A stretch of 64,000 bases of DNA, from positions 1-64,000 of the forward strand of contig JAZTYO010000009.1 of NCBI GenBank assembly GCA_045636945.1, written 5' to 3'. Shown one piece after another: positions 16,980 through 24,561 of the stretch; position 1 is the first letter of the stretch, and each line of letters opens with the position of its first letter. The position numbers and the translations under genes were made by a program. This DNA is from UMGS172 sp045636945 (lineage in GTDB: Bacteria; Bacillota; Clostridia; Oscillospirales; Acutalibacteraceae). The notes beneath the pieces are model-generated. The model searched no databases, was not told the origin of the DNA, and worked only from the letters and a program-made list of their open reading frames with translations.

Positions 16980-19900
16980 CTATTCGGTTCTCAAAGCCAC
17001 GACGGGGTCCTTCTTGGCGGCAATTCTTGACGGAATCAAACCTGCGATGAGGGTCAAAGCCATACTGATGCCGACAAGTATTGCGGCACCGCCCCAAGGC
17101 AGTGAGGATAGACCTCTTATATCGGTAAACGATTGGATTACAAGGCTTATCGGGATGTTCAGCAGTACCGTGATTATGATACCCAAAGCACCCGAAACAA
17201 AGCCAATAATTAGCGTTTCGGCATTAAAGACTCGGGATACATCCTTTTTGGATGCACCTATTGAACGCAAAATACCGATTTCCTTGGTACGCTCAAGCAC
17301 CGAGATATAGGTGATAATACCAATCATAATAGACGAAACCACCAACGAAATCGAAACAAAGGCGATAAGCACGTAGGAAATAATATTGATTATAGTGCTG
17401 ACCGACGACATAAGCAACGCAACGTAATCGGTATAGGTTATCTGCTCCTCTTCGGGCTTACCTGCGTTATAGCCTGCGATAAGGTCGGCAATTACGTCCT
17501 TATTTTCGAACGACGACGCGTAAATATTGACGGTTGAGGGGTCATCCTTGTCAGAGAAGCCGATATTTTTGAGGTTCTGCTTTAAGGTTGAGTTGGAATA
17601 ACGAAGCTCGGTGGTAAGGTCGAAAAGACCACTGAGCTTTACCTCGTCGGCCGTTGCAACCATCCCGTCAAGAGCCATAACCATCTGCTCGGGCGACATC
17701 AAACTCAACTGCTGTCCTGCAGCAGCGGCATACTGCTGACGGACAACGGCTGTTACAGTGTTCAAAACCAAATCGTAAAGCTGTTCGTCTGACATACCGC
17801 TAAGCATTTCCTTTACACCGTCCTCGGTCATATCGGACTGACTTTGTGTATAAAGGGTGACAAGCAGGGTTTCCTGCGAGGCACGGTCGGGGTATTTTGC
17901 CATCTCATCGCCGACAAGCTTATTCAAGGTTGCGGCATCGGGAGTTACGGTGATATGCGAGTAAACCTCAACCTTTTTGGCGGTGCCAAGAGCACCTACC
18001 CAAGCCTTAAAATCGGCAGCCTTGTCGGCATCGGTTTCGGGTAAAGTGGTCATAAACGGAAGCCCTGTCATAATATCAACGGTGGGATTCTCCTGCTGAT
18101 ATTTTACCATTTCGGACTCGGAAATTTCTTTCAGATACCAATCGGTAAGCTCGGAGGTATAAGCTACTGCGGTGTTCTGCAATGCAGTAGAAACTGCTTC
18201 GGGCTTGGGTCTGATAATACCGACAACCTCAAGCTCGTCGGCCGATGCCAGCAACAGCTTCATATAGGCATCGTCCTTGCTCATATCAATCCATTTGTCA
18301 AACTTGCCGTCACCGTCAAGGTCGATTCCCTTATATTTATCGGTGGGAAGAATCAGCTTATATTTAAGACCGATAAGACTTTCGTAGTTCCATGTGTCGG
18401 TTATCTCAACGCTCTCCTCTGATTTGTTGCCTGACATTATATCGCGTAACAATGTGCCCAACTCTTGACGGTCGAGCAAGCCCATTGCATAAAGGAAGGA
18501 TTCCTGAATCTCGTTATGCTCATTTACAACGATAACAACCTGATTTTTGTTGACCGGCCAATGCATAGTCTTGTCGTCAACCAACTCGTACTGCTCGTAA
18601 ATAAGGTCGTTAATCGGCTGACCGTCCTTGCCCTTTATCATTTCGCTGAAAACCTTAATCGGAGTGGTTGAGGACACCAAAGACACCATACCCTCCATAC
18701 CGGTTTCCTGACCCTGACCTACCACCTCGGTAAAAAGCGCCTCGTAATCGTTGGCCGAAAGGATGCCCTTGGAGGTGTCGCTGACGTATACGTTAAGGTT
18801 GGTTGCATAGCCGTACTGAATAGCGCTTGCATACTGCTCGATACCGCTTTTACCGCTGTCAACCCAAACCTTAAAGCCCTTTAAATCATTCTGCTTGGCC
18901 TCAGAGTTGAACATTGCGTTCATCATATCGTACATATCGGTGTTGGGGTAGACCTTGTTGGGATCGCGATTCTGACGGTCGACCTCGTTATCGGCCATGG
19001 ATTGGAACAGTGCCGACATATCCATTTCTTCGGCGTTTATGGTGATAGGATAGGACGACAACGTATCCTCCTGAACCTTGTCGATATAGGCCTGAAAGCC
19101 CGTAGACAACGACAGAATAAGAGCGATACCGATGATACCGATACTTCCTGCAAACGAGGTCATAAAGGTACGTCCCTTTTTGGTCATAAGGTTATTAAGG
19201 CTCAATGACAATGCCGTAAAAAACGACATTGAGGTGCCTTTTTCTTTTTTATTTTTCTTTTTCTTGGGCGTTTCGACAATCTCCGACTCCTCTGTTTCGA
19301 CAGCTTCGGCTGTTTCGGTTGTCGAATCGTAGGGGTTTGTGTCGCCTATAACCTTGCCGTCAAGCAGGCGGATAATACGGGTTGAATACTGCTCGGCAAG
19401 GTCGGGGTTATGTGTTACCATAACGACAAGGCGGTCGTTGGCAACCTCCTTCAAAAGGTCCATAATCTGTACCGAGGTTTCCGAATCCAAAGCACCCGTA
19501 GGCTCGTCGGCAAGCAGGATTTCGGGGTCGTTGATAAGCGCACGTGCAATAGCAACACGCTGCATCTGACCACCCGACATCTGATTGGGCTTTTTGTTTA
19601 TCTGGTCGCGAAGGCCAACCTTTTCCAAAGCGGCAATGGCTCTTTTCCTGCGTTCCGACTTTGAAACACCCGACAGAGTTAATGCCAGCTCAACGTTGGA
19701 CAAAACCGACTGATGCGGAATGAGGTTATAGGTCTGGAAAACGAAGCCTATCGAATGGTTACGGTAGGTATCCCAATCGTGGTCCTTGTATTCCTTGGTG
19801 GAACGTCCGTTGATAATGAGGTCGCCATCGGTATAACGGTCAAGGCCGCCGATGATATTGAGCAACGTTGTCTTACCGCAGCCCGATTGACCGAGGATAG

Positions 19901-20006
19901 ACACAAACTCATTTCTGCGAAACTCAATGTCGATTCCTCTTAACGCTTTGACCGACTCGTTATCGCCGACGTCATAGGTTTTTACTATATTGGAAAGCTT
20001 TAACAT
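16980..20006 (-). CDS. MacB-like ABC transporter, fused ATPase and FtsX-type permease
   Basis: 1,008 residues. The N-terminal ATPase (about 1-225) has Walker A GQSGCGKTT (39-47), signature MSGGQMQRVAIARAL near 143 and Walker B ILLADEPTGALD near 163. A charged linker (EETPKKKKNKKEK) leads to TM1 near 285-310. A large outer domain of about 560 residues follows, then three TM segments in the FtsX/MacB permease domain (about 880-1000). Members do mechanotransmission: they export peptides or act on envelope lipoproteins rather than move ions. The very long outer domain is typical of Firmicutes single-gene versions. It is preceded by 100 bases without a gene. Confidence 0.85.
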   Translation of the reverse strand: MLKLSNIVKTYDVGDNESVKALRGIDIEFRRNEFVSILGQSGCGKTTLLNIIGGLDRYTDGDLIINGRSTKEYKDHDWDTYRNHSIGFVFQTYNLIPHQSVLSNVELALTLSGVSKSERRKRAIAALEKVGLRDQINKKPNQMSGGQMQRVAIARALINDPEILLADEPTGALDSETSVQIMDLLKEVANDRLVVMVTHNPDLAEQYSTRIIRLLDGKVIGDTNPYDSTTETAEAVETEESEIVETPKKKKNKKEKGTSMSFFTALSLSLNNLMTKKGRTFMTSFAGSIGIIGIALILSLSTGFQAYIDKVQEDTLSSYPITINAEEMDMSALFQSMADNEVDRQNRDPNKVYPNTDMYDMMNAMFNSEAKQNDLKGFKVWVDSGKSGIEQYASAIQYGYATNLNVYVSDTSKGILSANDYEALFTEVVGQGQETGMEGMVSLVSSTTPIKVFSEMIKGKDGQPINDLIYEQYELVDDKTMHWPVNKNQVVIVVNEHNEIQESFLYAMGLLDRQELGTLLRDIMSGNKSEESVEITDTWNYESLIGLKYKLILPTDKYKGIDLDGDGKFDKWIDMSKDDAYMKLLLASADELEVVGIIRPKPEAVSTALQNTAVAYTSELTDWYLKEISESEMVKYQQENPTVDIMTGLPFMTTLPETDADKAADFKAWVGALGTAKKVEVYSHITVTPDAATLNKLVGDEMAKYPDRASQETLLVTLYTQSQSDMTEDGVKEMLSGMSDEQLYDLVLNTVTAVVRQQYAAAAGQQLSLMSPEQMVMALDGMVATADEVKLSGLFDLTTELRYSNSTLKQNLKNIGFSDKDDPSTVNIYASSFENKDVIADLIAGYNAGKPEEEQITYTDYVALLMSSVSTIINIISYVLIAFVSISLVVSSIMIGIITYISVLERTKEIGILRSIGASKKDVSRVFNAETLIIGFVSGALGIIITVLLNIPISLVIQSFTDIRGLSSLPWGGAAILVGISMALTLIAGLIPSRIAAKKDPVVALRTE

Positions 20007-20104
20007 ACTGTACTCCTTTTACATTAGTTAAACACTTAATTAGTTTGAGTATTATACCATGCAAATATTAAGAAATTGTTAATATTTTACAATTTGTAAC
20101 AAAA

Positions 20105-21349
20105 TCACCACAAAATCACAAAACCCAATGCACCTGTAACACCTCCGTACGTGTAGGTGTATATCCTTTGCTTTTGTGAAAGCTCAGCGTTGGCCGCCGA
20201 AACACACCGTCCAAGATTGAAAAATTCTGCTGCATCGGTTTCTCCAAACACGAAACCGACGTTTTTCGACACGGAAAATTCTACGCTTTTACGTTTGTCG
20301 CGTACCGCCTCACAGATAAGGCTGACCACCGTTGATTCAACCTGCTCCATCGAGCCAATATACGTGCCGTTTACTATATGGTAATTCAGGGTTTCGTATG
20401 TCGAAATAGGTAGAAAAATGTTGAAATCCCCCTGCTCAAGTTGGCTGTCGTCAATATTACCGACCGTCGGTGCTATGGTACGGGAATTCAGCATATATTC
20501 TGTGGTAACATTGAAGAAAAAGTGGTTTGGCATATCGGTGGTGTCGTTATGGGTCGCATCGAGATGGTACCAATGACCGTCAACCTTAACGATATTCCAC
20601 ATATGAGGCTCATCGATTTTACCTATGACAACCGAGCATTCAAGCCCAACAGCCGACAACAGCACCTGCATAGCTTTTGCATAGCCCTCGCAGACTGCCT
20701 TACCGTTCAAAAACGCACCGTCAATATTCCAGGCATAATTGCAGCTATCGGGCGATTGTAATGCCTTACTGTCGTAAACGACCGTATCAACAAGTCGGTC
20801 GTGAAGACAAAGCTCTTTATCGTACTCCGACATACCTTTGTCAATACCGCCGAGCAGTTGTACGATTTTCGCCCTTATTTCACCCTCGCATTTAATGCGT
20901 TCCGCCTTGGTGCAAAGCCAATCGGACTCTTTTTCGGCAAATGATACCTCGATAGAGTTCCCTACCGTTCGGATATAGTAGGTCAAGGGCATCCAGAAAT
21001 ATTCGGGTCGGTCGTATCTCAATGCGTAGTAAGCAAGGTCAAAGTCACGTTCGGTGCAAATGCCTAACGGGATATACCCCGTCTGCATACTGTAAACCGC
21101 ATTATCAAGCTGTATGTAGATGCTTTTCTGACGGTCGTTGAGCAGTTGATAGTTAGCCCTGTCGAACGGTTTTGGCACATCAAAACCGCTGTTTTCGGGG
21201 TAGATATCAAGCTTTACGACCGAGTCGGATTGGGTGAGATTCAGTTCGCTGACCGTTGAAGTTGTTTTGAATCGGTCAAAAATATTACTGCAACCGCCAA
21301 GCAGAAAAGCAAAGCAAAGAACTATAGCAACAAGTCTTTTCAACGGCAA
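20105..21349 (-). CDS. lipoprotein with transglutaminase-like (cysteine protease fold) domain
   Basis: 414 residues. The signal peptide ends in LLGGC, so Cys20 should be lipidated. The catalytic core is near 215-275: GKAVCEGYAKAMQ holds the Cys, EPHMWNIVKVDGHWYHLDAT holds the His and Asp in the order and spacing of Transglut_core proteins. Such extracellular proteins in Clostridia are probably peptidases or cross-linkers. The rest of the chain has no motif I know. It starts just after the neighbouring 21.4-kb gene, so the two are probably co-transcribed. Confidence 0.75.
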   Translation of the reverse strand: MPLKRLVAIVLCFAFLLGGCSNIFDRFKTTSTVSELNLTQSDSVVKLDIYPENSGFDVPKPFDRANYQLLNDRQKSIYIQLDNAVYSMQTGYIPLGICTERDFDLAYYALRYDRPEYFWMPLTYYIRTVGNSIEVSFAEKESDWLCTKAERIKCEGEIRAKIVQLLGGIDKGMSEYDKELCLHDRLVDTVVYDSKALQSPDSCNYAWNIDGAFLNGKAVCEGYAKAMQVLLSAVGLECSVVIGKIDEPHMWNIVKVDGHWYHLDATHNDTTDMPNHFFFNVTTEYMLNSRTIAPTVGNIDDSQLEQGDFNIFLPISTYETLNYHIVNGTYIGSMEQVESTVVSLICEAVRDKRKSVEFSVSKNVGFVFGETDAAEFFNLGRCVSAANAELSQKQRIYTYTYGGVTGALGFVILW

Positions 21350-21356
21350 GCTCCTT

Positions 21357-21965
21357 TCATCTTGATTTCAGAATTTCATACATCTCGGGGAAGGTTATAT
21401 TGTGGTTTGTATTGTCGGCAAGGAACAAAAACATTGACAAAGCATTGTTCTTAAATACCTTTTTAATTAGTTGCTCACAAAAGTCGCAAAATGAGTTTTC
21501 GTCCAGTCTTTCGAGGCATTGAGCACCCGTAAGCAAAACTTCTCCTTTTCCGATTTCATTATACACCAATCCGCCGCATCTGTCAGTAGTTTCTATGAAA
21601 ATTTTTTGGTCAAAAATTATATATTTTTGCGACTTTATGTCGATATTTGCCGATTTCATAAGCTCGGCATCTGACAAACCGTATGCATCCTTTGAAATCG
21701 GTATTTTTTTAGCCTCGGTATAGCCTTTAAGATTGAACTCTACGCTTGCGGCATACACTTTTTCTTCGGTTTTGAGTATCACCGCAACGTTAAACAGCTT
21801 TAATCCGTTTTCAGGTGAGTCAACCGTGTTGATTTTTGAGGTCGATTCGGTTGCGGACGAGTTGGAGCGGGAATGCAACGACAACGTTATACTGACCGCC
21901 GCAACCGACAAAAACAACGCAACCGCCAACCCCAAGGACAACACAAACATCAATAATTTTTTCAA
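21357..21965 (-). CDS. single-pass membrane protein of unknown function
   Basis: The frame is open from 22022, but the best start is the TTG at 21965, 7 bases after GGGGGAGAG, giving about 202 residues starting LKKLLMFVLSLGLAV. The N-terminus is a signal anchor, the next part is Ser/Thr-rich (SRSNSSATESTSK), and the rest is a soluble domain with VYNEIGKGEVLLTGAQCLE. I do not recognise the family. It ends 7 bases before the transglutaminase-like lipoprotein, suggesting a shared envelope role. Confidence 0.6.
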   Translation of the reverse strand: MKKLLMFVLSLGLAVALFLSVAAVSITLSLHSRSNSSATESTSKINTVDSPENGLKLFNVAVILKTEEKVYAASVEFNLKGYTEAKKIPISKDAYGLSDAELMKSANIDIKSQKYIIFDQKIFIETTDRCGGLVYNEIGKGEVLLTGAQCLERLDENSFCDFCEQLIKKVFKNNALSMFLFLADNTNHNITFPEMYEILKSR

Positions 21966-22027
21966 AGCACATCTCTCCCCCTTTTGAGTATATCTTGGGA
22001 CAGTGACAGGCTTTTTATTCACCCGAG

Positions 22028-22056
22028 TTGCTTTTATATGGTTCTTGTGATAAAAT
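22028..22056 (+). promoter_or_regulatory. sigma-A type promoter of the VanZ-GNAT pair
   Basis: TTGCTT at 22028-22033 and TAAAAT at 22051-22056 with a 17-bp spacer, 21 bp before the VanZ start. Confidence 0.5.
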
Positions 22057-22077
22057 ATGTTTAAGGTAGGTGAAAGT

Positions 22078-22599
22078 ATGAAGAAGGTTTATATAGACCG
22101 TGTTTTGTCGGCCTTGATTTTGGTGGCTTGGATGGTGATGATTTTTGGGTTTTCAAGTCAGAACGCTACCGAATCGGTTTCGGTCAGTACGGGTGTTACC
22201 GCAAAAATTGCAAGACTTTTGACACCTGGGTTTGACGATATGTCACCTCTGGCACAGGCTGAGGTTATCGAAGCTTTTCACCATTTTGTGCGAAAAACGG
22301 CACATTTTGTCGAATATGCCGTGTTAGGTATGCTTGCCGTAAATGCTTTGAGGACCTACCGAATGAACAAGACTTGGCGTTTTCTGTCACCCGTTGCGAT
22401 ATGTCTGGCTTATGCTGTGACCGACGAGGTGCATCAGTACTTTGTACCCAAACGTTCTGCACAGATTTCGGACGTTTTGCTCGACACCTTGGGTGGTACG
22501 GTCGGTGTTATAGCAATGCTTTTATTCGTATGGTTGGTGAAAAGATTCAAACGCAAATGGGAGGCAAGGCGAAATGATAAGAAAAATTCAGCCAAGTGA
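22078..22599 (+). CDS. VanZ-like membrane protein
   Basis: ATG 22078 follows AGGTGAAAG; the upstream ATG at 22057 overlaps the -10 box and is unlikely. 173 residues with four hydrophobic segments. The family signature is present: FGFSSQNATES after TM1, KTAHFVEYAVLGMLA in TM2, and DEVHQYFVPKRSAQISDVLLD before the last TM. VanZ homologues lower teicoplanin or other lipoglycopeptide binding in some hosts, but most chromosomal copies have no proven role. The end overlaps the next gene by 26 bases. Confidence 0.85.
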   Translation: MKKVYIDRVLSALILVAWMVMIFGFSSQNATESVSVSTGVTAKIARLLTPGFDDMSPLAQAEVIEAFHHFVRKTAHFVEYAVLGMLAVNALRTYRMNKTWRFLSPVAICLAYAVTDEVHQYFVPKRSAQISDVLLDTLGGTVGVIAMLLFVWLVKRFKRKWEARRNDKKNSAK

Positions 22600-23008
22600 T
22601 AAGGAGATATATTTTCAGTTGGCGAATGAGTTTTACTCGTCGGATGCCGTGCTTTCTCCCGTTCCAAAAAGTCATTTTGAAAACACCTTTCGGGAATTGA
22701 TGCGTTCCGACGTTTATGCCGAAGGTTTTTTGCTCATATCGGATGGTGAGGTTGCAGGATATGCCCTGCTTGCCAAGTCCTTTTCGCAGGAGGCAGGTGG
22801 GCTTACCGTGTGGATTGAGGAGCTTTACGTCCGCGAGCAGTTCAGGTCGCACGGTTTGGGCAGTGAGTTTTTTGAGTTTTTGGAAGAAAAGCTACCTGCT
22901 AAGCGTTACCGCCTTGAAATCGAGCCCGAAAACGAACGTGCCATCACCCTATACCAACGCCAAGGTTTCAAGTGGTTAGAGTATAATCAGATGGTGAAGG
23001 ATAAATAA
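22574..23008 (+). CDS. GNAT family N-acetyltransferase
   Basis: 144 residues. Acetyl-CoA loop motif A is REQFRSHGLGSEFFE (the R-x-x-G-x-G type) near 97-110, preceded by beta-4 VWIEELYV. Motif B follows as ENERAITLYQRQGFKWL. The length fits a minimal GNAT. The acceptor cannot be told. It begins inside the VanZ gene in another frame, so translation is likely coupled. Confidence 0.85.
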   Translation: MIRKIQPSDKEIYFQLANEFYSSDAVLSPVPKSHFENTFRELMRSDVYAEGFLLISDGEVAGYALLAKSFSQEAGGLTVWIEELYVREQFRSHGLGSEFFEFLEEKLPAKRYRLEIEPENERAITLYQRQGFKWLEYNQMVKDK

Positions 23009-23040
23009 GTATTATTGAAAGAACTCGATTTTCAATTTTT

Positions 23041-23112
23041 GTAGGGGTGAGCATTGCTTGTCCGAGAAGATTTCTAAAAGCAAACGAGCTAACACAGTTC
23101 GCCCCTACTGTA
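23041..23112. repeat. degenerate REP-like unit
   Basis: Starts TTGTAGGGGTGAGC and ends CACAGTTCGCCCCTAC, the same outer ends as the unit at 5012, but the inner palindrome has decayed. It fills part of the 388-base gap after the GNAT gene. Confidence 0.6.
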
Positions 23113-23154
23113 ACCCAATTTACAAAAGAAGTTCTTATTCGACATTCTTTTCGG

Positions 23155-23183
23155 TTGCAATCCTGTAAACTTTGTGTTAATAT
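23155..23183 (+). promoter_or_regulatory. promoter-like pair ahead of a candidate small RNA
   Basis: TTGCAA at 23155-23160 and TAATAT at 23178-23183 with a 17-bp spacer. The predicted start point falls at the base of the long hairpin that follows. Confidence 0.45.
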
Positions 23184-23187
23184 ATTC

Positions 23188-23345
23188 TTGCAACGCAGAA
23201 TTTAATATTTATTCCCGAGGTATACGTTTTGGTAAAAATGTATGCTTTGTTCAATTATCCTCGGGATATAATTCTGCGTTGCAACGGAAGTCAAAGCATC
23301 GTTTTTCGGTGCGTGGCTTCGGCTACGCACTTTTTTATTTTACGG
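23188..23345 (+). ncRNA. candidate structured small RNA with its own terminator
   Basis: TTGCAACGCAGAATT (23188-23202) pairs perfectly with 23270-23284, and CCCGAGG (23214-23220) with CCTCGGG (23259-23265), giving one 97-base two-part hairpin with internal loops. It is followed by GTGCGT...ACGCAC with a UUCG-type loop and TTTTTTATTTT (about 23310-23345). A promoter-like pair lies immediately upstream. No protein frame fits. It does not look like 6S RNA or a riboswitch I know. It might alternatively be a small mobile palindrome. Confidence 0.5.
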
Positions 23346-23396
23346 CGATCGAGTAGCATAAAACGGTGTGAATATTTAATTTTAGGAGAAACAAAA

Positions 23397-23564
23397 ATGA
23401 ATATTCTTTACAAATCCGTTTGTCAAATTGACACAGTCGGTCGCTTAGTATTGCCCAAACCTCTAAGAAAATTGTTAAACATTGTCGGAAAAGATGAATT
23501 GACAGTAACCGTCACCGAGGACGGCATATTGTTGAGTAAAAAAATGCCCTCGGGCGATTTGTGA
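23397..23564 (+). CDS. AbrB/SpoVT-type DNA-binding peptide, 55 residues
   Basis: ATG 23397 follows TTTAGGAGAAAC. The sequence CQIDTVGRLVLPKPLRKLLN, then DELTVTVTEDGILLSKK, is the swapped-hairpin beta-alpha-beta fold of AbrB/MazE-like DNA binders (R-x-V-I-P-x-x-x-R-x-x-L). Such dimers regulate transition-state genes or act as antitoxins; no toxin gene is next to it. The final residues PSGDL and the stop come from a REP-like palindrome, so the original C-terminus was probably replaced. The transcript ends in a strong terminator. Confidence 0.75.
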   Translation: MNILYKSVCQIDTVGRLVLPKPLRKLLNIVGKDELTVTVTEDGILLSKKMPSGDL

Positions 23565-23576
23565 ATCGCCCCTACA
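23541..23576. repeat. short REP-like palindrome overlapping the AbrB-like stop codon
   Basis: GGGCGATTTGTGAATCGCCC is a nearly perfect hairpin followed by CTACAAC, the family end. Its TGA is the stop codon of the AbrB-like gene. Confidence 0.7.
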
Positions 23577-23599
23577 ACCTCAATGTCAACAAAAAGAGT

Positions 23600-23633
23600 A
23601 AAACCGACCTCACAAACGTGAGGTCGGTTTTGT
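23600..23633 (+). terminator. intrinsic terminator after the AbrB-like gene
   Basis: AAAACCGACCTCAC pairs with GTGAGGTCGGTTTT over a 4-base loop. It is symmetric enough to serve the convergent kinase gene as well. Confidence 0.85.
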
Positions 23634-23648
23634 ATTTATAATTCTTTT

Positions 23649-24497
23649 TTAACTTTCAAGAGCCTTTATAAGGTTGCCGAGACCACGCTCGAAATCGACT
23701 CCATAACGGTGGTCAGTACCACCCTTAGCCGTTCTTTCGATACTATCGACCGTAAAATCGACGGCTATCTCGGTTGCTTTTTGCAGCGTCTTACCCCGAA
23801 GCAATGCCGCCGTCAAAGCACTTGCGAAAACGTCACCCGTGCCGTGGAACATACCTTCAACGCGATTGCGGAAATAGTAGTTTACAATATCGGTTTTTGC
23901 ATCATAGCTTGCGGCACCGATGGTGTTTTCCTCAAAGCACACACCCGTCAGCACAACCTTTCGTGGTCCAAGCTTTGAAAGTTCACGAACGGTGGACTCT
24001 ATGCATTCTTTTGTGTACGGACCGTGGAAATACTCCCTATCCAATAAAAATGCCGCCTCGGTCATATTAGGCACGATAATATCGGCCTTTTTGCACAAAC
24101 GCTTCATCGACTTGGCAAACTGCATATCGAGTAGTGCGTACATTTTGCCATTATCAGCCATTGCAGGGTCGACAATCGCGATATTTTTATCGGTTTTAAA
24201 GGTTTCGATAAATTTCGACACAATATCTATCTGTCGTTCAGAGCCTAAATATCCGCTATACACGGCATCAAAGGTGAGGTTTAAGCTTTCCCAATGGTTT
24301 GCAATTTTAGGCATCTCATCGGTCAAATCGAGGTGGGTATAGCCCTGCAACCCCCCTGTATGGGTTGACAAAATTGCCGTCGGTATAACCGAAACCTCTA
24401 TTCCTGCCGCAGATATGACGGGAAGAGCCACAGTAAGTGCACACTTACCGAAGCCCGAAACATCGTGTATTGCGGCTATTCTTTTCTGTCTTTCCAT
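23649..24497 (-). CDS. pyridoxamine/pyridoxal kinase (PdxY-like, ribokinase superfamily)
   Basis: 282 residues. The N-terminus HDVSGFGKCALTVALPVIS is the signature of the PdxK/PdxY group, where the conserved Ser/Gly contact the pyridine ring. VDPAMADNGKMY (about 112) and DIIVPNMTEAAFL (about 139) follow, and FHGTGDVFASAL (about 215) carries the anion hole and catalytic Asp of G-T-G-D. It phosphorylates vitamin B6 vitamers in the salvage path. It is the last leftward gene before a terminator and is separated from mutS2 by 64 bases. Confidence 0.88.
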   Translation of the reverse strand: MERQKRIAAIHDVSGFGKCALTVALPVISAAGIEVSVIPTAILSTHTGGLQGYTHLDLTDEMPKIANHWESLNLTFDAVYSGYLGSERQIDIVSKFIETFKTDKNIAIVDPAMADNGKMYALLDMQFAKSMKRLCKKADIIVPNMTEAAFLLDREYFHGPYTKECIESTVRELSKLGPRKVVLTGVCFEENTIGAASYDAKTDIVNYYFRNRVEGMFHGTGDVFASALTAALLRGKTLQKATEIAVDFTVDSIERTAKGGTDHRYGVDFERGLGNLIKALES

Positions 24498-24561
24498 AAG
24501 GCCTACCGACTTTCAAAATTTTAAAATAGTATAGTCTTTTTAGGGTCAAATGTCAATCACT

